NCBI GenBank assembly: GCA_016218715.1
Contig: JACRDG010000011.1
Location: 16,752 to 80,751 of the forward strand
From: Desulfomonile tiedjei
GTDB lineage: Bacteria > Desulfobacterota > Desulfomonilia > Desulfomonilales > Desulfomonilaceae
Direction of reading: 5' to 3'
DNA: 64,000 nucleotides
Shown here one piece after another: positions 8,993 to 17,376 of the stretch. Made by a program: the position numbers and the translations under genes. The notes below the pieces were generated by a model that was not told the DNA's origin, ran no database searches, and saw only the letters and a program-made list of their open reading frames with translations. Position 1 is the first letter of the stretch. Each line of letters starts with the position of its first letter.

Positions 8993-10267
8993 ATGAGAAG
9001 AATCCTGCTGCTTGCCGTCATCTTCTTGATCGGTTCCACAAACTGGTGCGCTGAGCCAGCTTTTTGTGCAGACGCGATCGCACTTGGAGTCCCTACCTCG
9101 CTCACCGCACTTGAGGGCAGGGAGTCCCTCCGGGCTGTCGAAATGGCCGTAGAGGAAATCAACGCCAAAGGCGGGGTCAACGTCGGCGGGAAAAAACTGC
9201 CGATAAAGATTGAGACCATCGACCTCCGGGATTCCTCGCCGGGAGTGCCGGTGCAGGAAGCGCTCCTCGGGCTGGAGAAGATCATCACCGACAAGAAGGT
9301 GAACGCGATCGTGGTCGGGCCTTTCCGGTCGGAGGCGCTTATTGCAGGGATGGACCTCCTGGCCAAGTACAAGGTCCCCATGCTGGGAACCATCGCAATG
9401 TCCCCCAAGTCTGAAGAGAAGGTGAAGGGGGACCCGGAGAAGTACAAGTACTGTTTTCGTGTTTGCCTCAACTCCAAATATCTCGTGGGATACCTGGCGA
9501 AGACTCTCGGATTCATGGGGACGGAGTTCGGGTTCAAGAAGCTCTTCGTCATGCACCAGGACGTGGACTGGGCCCGCCTCACGGGTGAATTCACCGCGAA
9601 GGTCGTATCGGAGAAGATGGGATGGGAAATCGTCGGCACCCAATCTTACCCGACCGGCGCTTCGGACTTCTCCGCAGGCCTGATCAAGGCCAAGACCCTC
9701 GGCGCGCAGGTGATCATGCCTGTGTTTGACATGCCCCAGAGCGGCATACTCCTGAAGCAGTGGCAGTCCATGCAGATTCCGGTTATGCAGATGGGGTTCA
9801 TTTCACCCATGGCCGGACCGGGCGCGTGGAAGACCTTCGAAGGGAAGATCGGCGGGCTCCTCAACACGACCTTCGAGATAGGGAGCGCGATCCCCACCGA
9901 GAAATACGCCGCGGCAAAGAACTTCTACGACGCCTATCAGAAGAAATACGGCGTTCCCATGGAAGCTGGACACGGCCCGGCCCCCTCGTACGATGCGGTG
10001 CACATCCTGGCCGCGGCCATTGAAAGGGCCGGAACGCTCGATTCGGACAAGGTGGTGGCTGAACTGAAGAAGACCGATCATGCCGGGGTGATCGGGCGAA
10101 TCAAGTTTGATGAAGGGAATCAGGTCATCTACGGTGACGATCCCACCACAAGCGCGACCGGCTGCGTGGCCCAGTGGACCCCTGAGGGGAAGCGAGTCAT
10201 CGTGTGGCCCGCTTCGCTGGCAGAAGGGAAGATCCAACTCCCAGGGTGGATCAAACCTGCGAAGTGA
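8993..10267 (+). CDS. ABC transporter periplasmic solute-binding protein, copy 2
   Basis: This is a close paralogue of the protein at 4841-6112, about 424 residues from the ATG at 8993, with a ribosome site GAGAGGCG upstream. Its signal peptide (MRRILLLAVIFLIG to about AFCAD) differs from that of copy 1, but the mature domains are almost the same. Long shared blocks include GVPTSLTALEGRES, VGPFRSEALIAGMD and MPVFDMPQSGILLKQW. It directly precedes the permease and ATPase genes and is probably the primary binding protein of that transporter. A long hairpin at 10367-10422 separates it from livH, a usual arrangement for producing more binding protein than membrane subunit. Confidence 0.9.
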   Translation: MRRILLLAVIFLIGSTNWCAEPAFCADAIALGVPTSLTALEGRESLRAVEMAVEEINAKGGVNVGGKKLPIKIETIDLRDSSPGVPVQEALLGLEKIITDKKVNAIVVGPFRSEALIAGMDLLAKYKVPMLGTIAMSPKSEEKVKGDPEKYKYCFRVCLNSKYLVGYLAKTLGFMGTEFGFKKLFVMHQDVDWARLTGEFTAKVVSEKMGWEIVGTQSYPTGASDFSAGLIKAKTLGAQVIMPVFDMPQSGILLKQWQSMQIPVMQMGFISPMAGPGAWKTFEGKIGGLLNTTFEIGSAIPTEKYAAAKNFYDAYQKKYGVPMEAGHGPAPSYDAVHILAAAIERAGTLDSDKVVAELKKTDHAGVIGRIKFDEGNQVIYGDDPTTSATGCVAQWTPEGKRVIVWPASLAEGKIQLPGWIKPAK

Positions 10268-10366
10268 TCGCGGCCGACCGAGGTCAAGATTGGGTCGAAC
10301 TCCGGACATGAGGCGAGGGCGCCAGTGGCGCGATCGAAAGTTTCCTGATAGAATTAATACGAAAAC

Positions 10367-10422
10367 GTAACCGTTCGCCGGGACAAACGTAGTCCCCAGA
10401 AAGGACGACGGCGAACGGTTAC
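10367..10422 (+). other. Long hairpin between binding-protein and permease genes
   Basis: A perfect 14-base inverted repeat (GTAACCGTTCGCCG and CGGCGAACGGTTAC) encloses a 28-base loop. The loop itself contains a GGAC/GTCC hairpin. No T-tract follows. The position suggests partial termination or 3-prime end protection of the binding-protein message. Confidence 0.55.
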
Positions 10423-10511
10423 ACAACGAGACTCTGTACACATTCCTTAAGGCCGGTCCTTTCCATGAATTGCCGGCTCATGGCCTTGCGGTCGCTCAGA
10501 GAGGAATCCCG

Positions 10512-11384
10512 ATGCTTGAAGTGACTCTGATTTATGGGTTCGTCAACAGCGTCATTTTGGCTCTGGTCGCTCTAGGATTCAGCCTGACCTTTGGCATCAG
10601 CGGGGTCTCCAACTTCGCGTACGGCGCGATGTACGTGCTGGCGGGCTATGTGGTCTGGATCTTGATGCACAAGCTTGCCATTCCTTTTTTTGCCGCTGCG
10701 GCCCTTTCGGTGGTGCTGACGGCCGGGCTCGGAGCGGCTCTGTATTGGTTCGTACTACTTCGGGTCCGAGGGATGGTGCTCTCCGAGGTGATCGCCACCT
10801 TCGGGGTAGGGCTGGCCATCCTGGAGCTGTTCCGGTACCTGGGTTTCACGGGGTTTGAGTACACGCTCCCTTCCTTCACCGACGGCAGCATAATGATCGG
10901 CAGCACCTATCTTGATTACCAGAGGGTGTGGATTGTGGGGGTCGGGGTCTTTCTCGCAGTGGGTCTCTATTTCTTTACTCATTACACAAAGTTGGGATTG
11001 GCATTCCGGGGGATCGCTCAGGAAGAGAAGACCGCACTCTCTTTGGGGATCAATTCGGACAGGGTCGCGGGAATCAGCGTGGCATTCGGGTCGGGGCTGG
11101 CAGCGGTTGCGGCAATCCTCATCCTCCCTCGCGGAACGATTTCCGTGAATGAAGGATACGACGTGCTGATCAACGCCATGGCAGTCTGCATCATCGGCGG
11201 GTTAGGTAGCACCCCCGGCGTGATCGTCGCCTCATTCATTATAGGATACGCGCAGATGATCACCGACACGTTCCTGGGACCGCACTGGAAGATGATTGTC
11301 TCGCTCGTAGCCATTCTCCTGATCCTGGTGATCAAACCGTCCGGGCTGTTCGGCAAGCAGAAGGAATTGGAAGAACGCATGTAA
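10512..11384 (+). CDS. livH: Branched-chain-type ABC transporter permease (LivH-like)
   Basis: An inner-membrane permease of about 290 residues with roughly eight hydrophobic segments. Family signs are the opening LEVTLIYGFVNSVILALVALGFSLTFGISGVSNFAYGAM-type region (read at residues 2-40), the EEKTALSLGI loop that contacts the ATPase, and the GGLGSTPGV motif near residue 238. I choose the ATG at 10512 because AGAGGAAT lies just upstream and the reading frame before it lacks family character. It is the first of the permease/ATPase set and works with livM to form the channel. Confidence 0.9.
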   Translation: MLEVTLIYGFVNSVILALVALGFSLTFGISGVSNFAYGAMYVLAGYVVWILMHKLAIPFFAAAALSVVLTAGLGAALYWFVLLRVRGMVLSEVIATFGVGLAILELFRYLGFTGFEYTLPSFTDGSIMIGSTYLDYQRVWIVGVGVFLAVGLYFFTHYTKLGLAFRGIAQEEKTALSLGINSDRVAGISVAFGSGLAAVAAILILPRGTISVNEGYDVLINAMAVCIIGGLGSTPGVIVASFIIGYAQMITDTFLGPHWKMIVSLVAILLILVIKPSGLFGKQKELEERM

Positions 11385-11425
11385 TAGGCGGTCGCTCACG
11401 ATAGATCCTGACGACACAAACCGGG

Positions 11426-12439
11426 GTGGTAGTGAAACGGAAACGCAAAGAACGAATCGATAGGGGAATCAAGGCGAGGTCGGATGACATCTTCGCTCTG
11501 ACGTCGTTCCGGGAAATGCTGTACGTGGCGGTGCCTCCGGTTCTTCCCGTTTTGTTGCTGCTCGTGCTCCCTCTGGTCCTGCCGCTGTACTGGAAGAAGG
11601 TGCTGATCTCCGCCGCGGTTTTCGCATTGTTGGCCATGAGCTGGGACTTCATTGCCGCGGTCGGGATGGTCTCGTTGGGTCAGGCTCTCTTCTTCGGCAT
11701 GGGGGCGTACACGACCGGCGTACTCGATCACTACGCGGGGCTGCCCATATGGTTGAGCATTCCGTTGGCCACGGTTATCGGCGGCTTCCTCTCCGCGATC
11801 CTTCTTCTGCCGGTGATCAGATTACGAGGCGTGTACTTTTCCATGGTCACTCTCGTATTGCCGCTGATGATCGAGCGGATCATCGAGGCGACCGCTCTTT
11901 TCGGCGGCACCGAAGGGATTACCGGGATCCAGTCTTTCCCCAATCAGTGGGTCGAGGTGTACCTCGTGCTCGTGGTGTTGTTGCTGTGCCTGTTCGGGTT
12001 CAGAAGGCTCATGACCAGCGACTACGGTCTCGTGCTCAAGGCTGTGAGCGACAACGACCGGGCGGTGATGAGCGCCGGTATCAACATCTATTGGTCCAAG
12101 GCCCAGGCGCTCTTCATTGCGGGCTCGGTGGGGTCGTTTTGCGGGGCTTACCTGACTCACGTGTATATGTTCGTGGGCATGCCGGCTTTTGCCCTCGACT
12201 ATTCGATACTGCCGCTGGCTTCGGCAGTGGTTGGAGGCATGGGCACCTTCGCGGGCTCCGTGATGGGCGCCATGATCCTGGTGCCGCTCTCCGAGGCATT
12301 GCGCGGGGTAGGTGGCTTGCGAACGGTCATCTACGCGATCTCGCTCGTGGTATTCATCGTGGCCCTTCCCGAAGGTATCTTTCACTACATTCAGCGGAAG
12401 TACCACCAGTTCGAGCGCTGGGTCGAAGTAGAAGGGTGA
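11426..12439 (+). CDS. livM: Branched-chain-type ABC transporter permease (LivM-like)
   Basis: The 337-residue inner-membrane permease is the partner of livH 41 bases upstream. After a basic N-terminus it has about nine to ten membrane segments. Typical LivM features are the SLGQALFFGMGAYTTG region near residue 77, RLRGVYFSMVTL, the cytoplasmic loop DYGLVLKAVSDNDRAVMSAGI and GGMGTFAGSVMGA. The frame opens at a GTG (11426); a slightly later start is possible. Neighbours livG and livF supply the ATPases. Confidence 0.9.
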   Translation: MVVKRKRKERIDRGIKARSDDIFALTSFREMLYVAVPPVLPVLLLLVLPLVLPLYWKKVLISAAVFALLAMSWDFIAAVGMVSLGQALFFGMGAYTTGVLDHYAGLPIWLSIPLATVIGGFLSAILLLPVIRLRGVYFSMVTLVLPLMIERIIEATALFGGTEGITGIQSFPNQWVEVYLVLVVLLLCLFGFRRLMTSDYGLVLKAVSDNDRAVMSAGINIYWSKAQALFIAGSVGSFCGAYLTHVYMFVGMPAFALDYSILPLASAVVGGMGTFAGSVMGAMILVPLSEALRGVGGLRTVIYAISLVVFIVALPEGIFHYIQRKYHQFERWVEVEG

Positions 12440-12508
12440 AGGATCGCGCGGGCTGCCGCACGGTCCACGGACTGAAAGAGTTCAACAACAAAGAGAGGGT
12501 CTCTCCTC

Positions 12509-13279
12509 ATGGTTGAGACGTCACAGACAGAGAGTCCTCAACCGCTTCTCAGGGTGAAGGAGCTGAGCAAGAGCTTCGGTGGCGTGAGAGCCGTCGTGGC
12601 GGTGAGCTTCGATCTCTATCCCGGGGAGCTTTTGGGCGTCATCGGGCCGAACGGCTCCGGGAAGACCACGCTGGTAAACCTCATAACCGGCCTGGTAAAG
12701 CCCGACGCCGGCCTCGTGGAGTATCAGGGCCGCAACATAACCGGGTGGATGCCGTACCGTGTGGCCCGGCTCGGGATCGCACGAACCTTTCAGATGGTGC
12801 GCCCTTTTGCCGCGCTGCCCGCGTTCAAGAACCTGATAATTCCGCTCTTTTCCCCAAGAGTGCGGAGCCTTTCGGGTGGAAAGTACGGCGACCGCGATTC
12901 GGTGGCCAAGGATCTTCTGGAAGAAGTCGGTTTTGAACGGGATTCTTCCGTAACGTACAAGCCCGCGGGGAGTCTCCCCCACGGGTATCTCAAGCGTCTC
13001 GAATTGGCGAAATGCCTGGCGCTACGGCCGGACCTCATCATCCTGGACGAGCTGTTTTCCGGCCTGAGCATCGCCGAGCTGGCAGGAATCCTGCCGATTA
13101 TCGAAAAGCTGCTCGTGGGAGGGACGACGATCATTATGATCGAGCACCGGCTCCGGGAGCTTTTTCGGATCGCCAATCGCGTCGTGGTGCTGAATTACGG
13201 CCGGGTAATCGCGCAGGGAAAGCCGGCCGACGTCATGGAGCAGCCCGACGTCAAGGAGGCCTATCTCGGGACCGAGTGA
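12509..13279 (+). CDS. livG: Branched-chain-type ABC transporter ATPase (LivG-like)
   Basis: The 256-residue ABC ATPase has Walker A GPNGSGKTTL, a Q-loop in ARTFQMVRPF, Walker B LIILDELFSGLS, and an H-loop in IIMIEHRL. The signature region reads SLPHGYLKRLELAKCLA, so the usual LSGGQ is replaced by LPHGY. Liv-type ATPases tolerate this, and the partner LivF carries a normal signature. The start ATG at 12509 is supported by AAAGAGAGGG upstream. The gene to livF is interrupted by a 291-base gap holding a repeat element. Confidence 0.9.
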   Translation: MVETSQTESPQPLLRVKELSKSFGGVRAVVAVSFDLYPGELLGVIGPNGSGKTTLVNLITGLVKPDAGLVEYQGRNITGWMPYRVARLGIARTFQMVRPFAALPAFKNLIIPLFSPRVRSLSGGKYGDRDSVAKDLLEEVGFERDSSVTYKPAGSLPHGYLKRLELAKCLALRPDLIILDELFSGLSIAELAGILPIIEKLLVGGTTIIMIEHRLRELFRIANRVVVLNYGRVIAQGKPADVMEQPDVKEAYLGTE

Positions 13280-13320
13280 GCGAGCGGCCCAGAAACCTGT
13301 AAGGAGGCGCTCAGTACAGC

Positions 13321-13494
13321 GTTTCATAATCACGGTCACGAATTCTCGTGCCTCCCGTGACCGCAAAGGCCGTCTTCGGTGGTACCGTAGCGACCGGCCT
13401 CCGTGCCGGTCATTCAAAATGGCCCGACAGGGACGCCGGGCCCTACTGAAAGGCAGGAGGGAATCAGCTCTGCGTGACACCGTATTTGTGAAAG
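13321..13494. repeat. MITE-like element inside the liv operon
   Basis: The left end (GTTTCATAATCACGGTCACG) and the right end (CGTGACACCGTATTTGTGAA) are imperfect inverted repeats of each other. Between them lie palindromes: GACCGGC/GCCGGTC at 13392-13411 and GGCCCG/CGGGCC at 13421-13442. No coding frame is present. The element sits between livG and livF and belongs to the same visible family as the regions near 16.0, 17.3 and 19.5 kb. The boundaries are my reading of the inverted ends. Confidence 0.5.
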
Positions 13495-13570
13495 GAATTA
13501 ATTAGGTGATCAGCAATTCTTCCCTGAGCCCATTCTTTCGAGCCCAACCCGGTGTGAGGCGAGGCAGCGC

Positions 13571-14317
13571 ATGCTGGAAGTAACCAATCTCCTAGTCTTT
13601 TACGAGAACGCTGTAGCGTTGAACGACTTTAGCATGAAGGTCGACGCAGGACGCCTCGTGGCTGTTATCGGCTCCAACAGCGCCGGCAAGACGACCTTCA
13701 TGAACACGGTCTCGGGCCTGATCGTCCACACCAGGACCAAAGAAATCCGCAAGGGTGGAGAACGCATCACCCTGTATGGGCAGGTCACGTTCAACGGCGA
13801 GGATATTACAGCACTGCAGCCGAACGAGCGGGTCGAGAAAGGCCTCGTGCTCTGCCGCGAGCGTCATCCTATCTTCCCGGAATCGGACCTCGTAGAGAAC
13901 CTCAAGATTGCGGGCTACCTCCGGAAAAGATCCGAGGTCCGTGAGACCATCGACTACGTCTTTCACCTCTTCCCAACCCTGGAGAGGCTGAAGACCCGGA
14001 AAGCGGGGTTTCTCAGCGGTGGCGAGCAGCAGATGGTCGCCATCGGCATGACCTTGATGGTGAAACCGTTACTCCTTTTGCTTGACGAGCCGCTCCTGGG
14101 GTTGAGTCCGATCATGCAAAAAACGCTGGTGGACGCGGTCGTGAAGATGCGAGAGGAGGCCGGTCTGACCATCGTGATTACGGAACAGTTTGCTCGACCG
14201 ATTCTGCCGATAATCGACTTCGGATATATCATCGAGAACGGCATGCTCACCATGCAGGGGACTGGAGCGGAACTGATGGACAGTCCTGAAGTCAAAGCGG
14301 CCTATTTTGGGGTTTAA
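13571..14317 (+). CDS. livF: Branched-chain-type ABC transporter ATPase (LivF-like)
   Basis: The 248-residue ABC ATPase has Walker A GSNSAGKTTF, signature LSGGEQQMVAIGM, Walker B LLLLDEPLLGLSP and the H-loop region VITEQF, where glutamine replaces the common histidine. It begins MLEVTNLLVFYENAVALND, typical for LivF. Its end overlaps the upstream part of the acyl-CoA ligase frame. The 291-base gap from livG contains a repeat element, so it may depend on read-through or its own promoter. Confidence 0.9.
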   Translation: MLEVTNLLVFYENAVALNDFSMKVDAGRLVAVIGSNSAGKTTFMNTVSGLIVHTRTKEIRKGGERITLYGQVTFNGEDITALQPNERVEKGLVLCRERHPIFPESDLVENLKIAGYLRKRSEVRETIDYVFHLFPTLERLKTRKAGFLSGGEQQMVAIGMTLMVKPLLLLLDEPLLGLSPIMQKTLVDAVVKMREEAGLTIVITEQFARPILPIIDFGYIIENGMLTMQGTGAELMDSPEVKAAYFGV

Positions 14318-14336
14318 CCCGGAGACCTGCACCACC

Positions 14337-15974
14337 ATGTTACCTTCCGAACAGCCGAACATTTTCGAAGCGTTTGCCGTGACCGCTCGGCAAAAACCTG
14401 CCAAGACAGCCGTCTCGTTTCTCGGAACGATGTACTCGTATCGCGATCTCCTGGAATTGGTAGAGAGATTCGGCGCGTCCCTCGCGAATCTGGGGCTGGG
14501 CCAAGGCGACCGGATCATGATGTACATTCCGAACTCGATCCAGTTTGTGGTCACATGGCTCGGCATTCAGAGTATCGGAGCTGTAGCGGTACCGATCAGC
14601 CCCATCTACACCTCCCGGGATCTCCAATACATTGCGGACGACACCGGCGCGAAGGCGATCGTCTGCGCAGACCGCAACTTCGGGTACGTGAAGCAGGTAA
14701 TGGGGAAAACGCCGCTCGATCGGGTGATCGTGACGAATCTGGCCGACCTGCTGCCGTGGTGGAAGCGGGCTTTCGGCCTCATTGCCGACAAGGTCCCGGT
14801 CGGGAAGGTCGAGAACGCGCCGTTCGTGGTGCCGCTCAGGAGAATGATCTCCCAGGGCGGATCGAAGCCGCCCGCGCCCGCGACGGCCCCCGACGACATT
14901 GCCGAAATCCTCTATACCGGCGGGACCACCAAGCATCCCAAAGGGGTCCCTCTGACCCATGGGCTGTTCCTCGTTTCCGCTCTGGAGCAGCTCGCGGTCA
15001 GAAACCCGCTCTTTCCCATGGACGAGGACGTTATCCTCGGCGGTGCGCCGCTCTTCCATATCCTGGGCCAGACGTGCAGTCTCTCAACCGTGGTTTTGGG
15101 AGGAGGCACGCTGATCTTACAACCGCGGATCAATCTCGATGCGGTGTTCGACTCCGTTCAGCGTCTCAGTGCCAAGACCCTCATCGGAGTGCCAGCATTC
15201 TACCGCATGATCCTGGAGCACGACCGCGTGGATCAGTACGACCTGTCTTCGCTGAGATACTGCTTTTCCGCAGGTGACGTGCTGCCGGTGGAAGTGGCCA
15301 AGCGCTGGAAGGACCGCTTCGGGCTGGACATTTACCAGGGCTACGGCGCGACGGAGACCTGTGGAGGCATCGCGATGAGCCCCACGGATCGGCCGAACCC
15401 GCCCTTGAGTATGGGGATGAAGGTCCCGAGCAAGGAGATCATGATCGTCGGTCCCAGCTCCACCGAACCGGTGCAGCCCGGCGATCCCGGCGAACTCCTC
15501 GTCTCGTCGGACCGCATGGTGCGGGCGTACCTGAACAAGCCGGAAGAGACGGCCGAGGGCTTTGTCGAGATCGACGGCCGGCTCTGGTACCGCACCGCGG
15601 ACATCGTGCGTCAGGACGAGAACGGCTTCCTCTATTTTGTCGACCGGACCGTGGATACGATCAAGCACAAGGGATACCGCGTCTCCGCATCCGAGATAGA
15701 AGCAGTCCTCCAGGAGCATCCCGCGGTGATCGAATCATGCGTGGTCGGCGTGCCCGATCCCAAGGTGGGGCAGCGCATCAAAGCCTTCGTGGTCCTGAAG
15801 AAGGATGTGAAAGGCATTACCGGGTACGAACTGATACGCTGGTGCAGAGGCAAACTGGTTGCCTACAAGATGCCGCAATACATCGAGTTTCGCGACATGC
15901 TGCCCAAGTCCAAGGTAGGGAAACTCCTCCGACGAGAAATCCGCAGCGAAGAGAAGAAGCGCCTCGAAACCTGA
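14337..15974 (+). CDS. AMP-dependent acyl-CoA synthetase/ligase
   Basis: About 545 residues of the ANL superfamily, which activates a carboxylic acid to acyl-AMP and then acyl-CoA. The P-loop-like motif YTGGTTKHPKGVPLTH lies near residue 200. Later motifs are YQGYGATETCGG, GELLVSSDRMV, YRTADIVRQDENGF, and the C-terminal catalytic lysine region in PKSKVGKLLRRE. The frame can open at a TTG (14307) inside livF, but ATG 14337 matches the usual family start. The position directly after livF implies that the imported solute is activated by this enzyme. Fatty, aromatic or other acids are all possible. Confidence 0.9.
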   Translation: MLPSEQPNIFEAFAVTARQKPAKTAVSFLGTMYSYRDLLELVERFGASLANLGLGQGDRIMMYIPNSIQFVVTWLGIQSIGAVAVPISPIYTSRDLQYIADDTGAKAIVCADRNFGYVKQVMGKTPLDRVIVTNLADLLPWWKRAFGLIADKVPVGKVENAPFVVPLRRMISQGGSKPPAPATAPDDIAEILYTGGTTKHPKGVPLTHGLFLVSALEQLAVRNPLFPMDEDVILGGAPLFHILGQTCSLSTVVLGGGTLILQPRINLDAVFDSVQRLSAKTLIGVPAFYRMILEHDRVDQYDLSSLRYCFSAGDVLPVEVAKRWKDRFGLDIYQGYGATETCGGIAMSPTDRPNPPLSMGMKVPSKEIMIVGPSSTEPVQPGDPGELLVSSDRMVRAYLNKPEETAEGFVEIDGRLWYRTADIVRQDENGFLYFVDRTVDTIKHKGYRVSASEIEAVLQEHPAVIESCVVGVPDPKVGQRIKAFVVLKKDVKGITGYELIRWCRGKLVAYKMPQYIEFRDMLPKSKVGKLLRREIRSEEKKRLET

Positions 15975-16055
15975 AGAAGAGCGTCGGCAAGCTCGAAACC
16001 CGGTTACTCCAATACGGAATTTTCCTCGGGGCATCTCCTCTTGGCTGTACAGTAG

Positions 16056-16074
16056 GGCCGGCATCTTGCCGGCC
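16056..16074. repeat. 19-base palindrome, GGCATCTTGCC centre
   Basis: A perfect palindrome, GGCCGGCATCTTGCCGGCC. The centre is the same as in the palindromes at 180-198 and 17358-17376, but the outer four bases are different and still complementary. Confidence 0.7.
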
Positions 16075-16238
16075 ACTCTTCTCCGTCGGCAGCATTTCTT
16101 CTGGCCAAATCAAGGTTGCTTGCCCGGGGGGTGCCACTGCTGGCTTGTCCAGCAGTGCTTCCGGCCAACGTCGGACAGGCCGGCAGTCTCGTGCGATGAC
16201 CAAAGCGAACCGCACCGTTCAAGGTGCTTCAGACTGCA

Positions 16239-16413
16239 TTACCCCAATTCTCTCACTTCCCACCAGTCCTCGTATTCATGATGCCGGAGGCCGTACACCC
16301 CGCCGTCTTTCGTCTCGACCTTGAAACAGAGATAATCAGGTTCCCGCCATGATTCGAGTATGGTGCGAACCTCGATCTCGCGCTCGTCGACCAGAAGCGA
16401 GATGGGGCGTCAT
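16239..16413 (-). pseudogene. Frameshifted small gene, DUF6504-like
   Basis: Starting from ATG at 16413, the reading MTP shifts by one base in a CCCC run and then gives ISLLVDEREIEVRTILESWR, a tyrosine-phenylalanine strand, TKDGGVYGLRHHEYEDWWEV, and a stop at 16239. Removing one C gives exactly 57 codons plus stop. The tryptophan and GG...LRHxE pattern resembles DUF6504-type small proteins as I remember them. The ATG overlaps the stop of a preceding frame (ATGA), as in coupled genes. It is either a real frameshift or a base error in the C run. Confidence 0.5.
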
Positions 16414-16553
16414 TTGCCCTGGAACCAGCCAGGCACCGGACCCGGGTACGGGTCCACGATTTCAGAGCGTTCTTGGCCATGTTTTTCCGTTATTCCCGCG
16501 AAGCGTTGCCTTGCGGTAAATGTTCTATACACAAAGGGGAGGCAGGTGTCCAT
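16410..16553 (-). CDS. Short frame ending at the frameshifted gene, possible remnant
   Basis: This minus-strand frame of 47 residues ends EIVDPYPGPVPGWFQGK and overlaps the next start by ATGA. The last 25-30 residues look protein-like, whereas the first half is not convincing. It may be the C-terminal piece of a larger gene lost by rearrangement at the repeat boundary near 16576. I do not recognise the family. Confidence 0.3.
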   Translation of the reverse strand: MDTCLPFVYRTFTARQRFAGITEKHGQERSEIVDPYPGPVPGWFQGK

Positions 16554-16888
16554 CCACCCTCGGCGTCATCGCGGATCCGTATTTGCGAAGCTATTATCAT
16601 GTGAAGTGGCAACGGAAATATTGCCCTTGACCAGGGGCAATGTAAAGCAGTAAGCTCCAAACGGGTAACGCAGGCTTCCTCACCAACCTGGCGACGGTAT
16701 TGCTTTCCACGGGCATGGTGGGGAACCACACCCGGCTTTTCCGAGTGGGAGGGCCAGCCAGCCACCGTTCGGCCTCCCCCGGAACTTGCGAAATGGCAAG
16801 ACCGCCGCATAATTTATGGTGAGCAGAAAACGTCTCAAGCATAGGAGATGGGCGCGTTTCAGCAATAACAGCAAGAAGGGAGGCAACA

Positions 16889-17278
16889 ATGGACGAGCAA
16901 TACCAACAACATGGGGCCATTAGCTGGTCCGAGCTGATGACCACAGACGTTCCTGCAGCCATAAAGTTCTATTCGGAACTGTTCGGTTGGACCACGGAAG
17001 AGTACACCGGAGCGGGCATGCCGTACACCATCGTAAAGGTCGCAGGCAAGGAAGTTGCCGGGATCATGAAAACACCGCCCGAAGCCCAGGGAATGCCGCC
17101 CATGTGGGGGATTTACGTCACGGTTGACGATGTGGATGCAACCGCGAAGAAGGCCGAGGAACTTGGCGGCAAGATATTGTTCCCCCCAACGGACATTCCG
17201 ACCGTGGGGCGCTTCTGCGTGATCCAGGACCCGCAAGGAGCGGTAATCTCGGCCATCACCTACAAAATGCCTGAGTGA
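16889..17278 (+). CDS. VOC-family protein (glyoxalase/bleomycin-resistance fold)
   Basis: The 129-residue protein has the vicinal-oxygen-chelate fold. It has the strand/helix order of this family: ISWSELMTTDVPAAIKFYSELFGW near the start, a central MKTPPEAQGMPPMW, then WGIYVTVDDVDATAKKAEELGGK and the closing FCVIQDPQGAVISAI. Its closest type is the YdcE/CFP30-like group, whose substrates are mostly unknown. Metal ligands are not obvious, so enzymatic function is uncertain. The ribosome site AAGGGAGG lies 7 bases upstream. It stands alone between repeat-rich regions. Confidence 0.8.
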   Translation: MDEQYQQHGAISWSELMTTDVPAAIKFYSELFGWTTEEYTGAGMPYTIVKVAGKEVAGIMKTPPEAQGMPPMWGIYVTVDDVDATAKKAEELGGKILFPPTDIPTVGRFCVIQDPQGAVISAITYKMPE

Positions 17279-17283
17279 GGCTT

Positions 17284-17376
17284 TTCACGAATACGGTCCC
17301 GCACTCCTGCAGCGTACGGTGACCATTTATTGCAGTGGCTCACTGGCTGTTTGGTGGGACAGGCATCTTGCCTGTC
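17284..17376. repeat. Repeat-family fragment with 19-base palindrome
   Basis: TTCACGAATACGGT at 17284-17297 matches the terminal motif of the other elements. The perfect palindrome GACAGGCATCTTGCCTGTC follows at 17358-17376. I see no matching right end, so this may be a truncated copy. It lies just upstream of the ankyrin gene. Confidence 0.5.

Larger units (their letters stand above)
15975..16888. other. Repeat-rich intergenic region with gene remnants
   Basis: No intact gene fills these 900 bases. The motif CCAATACGGA (16009) and its inverted counterpart TCCGTATTTG (16576) bracket a 577-base stretch. A 19-base palindrome with arms GGCC and centre GGCATCTTGCC lies at 16056-16074. On the minus strand, 16239-16553 holds two short frames described separately. 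The part 16590-16880 has open frames in both directions, none of which I can recognise. Confidence 0.5.
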
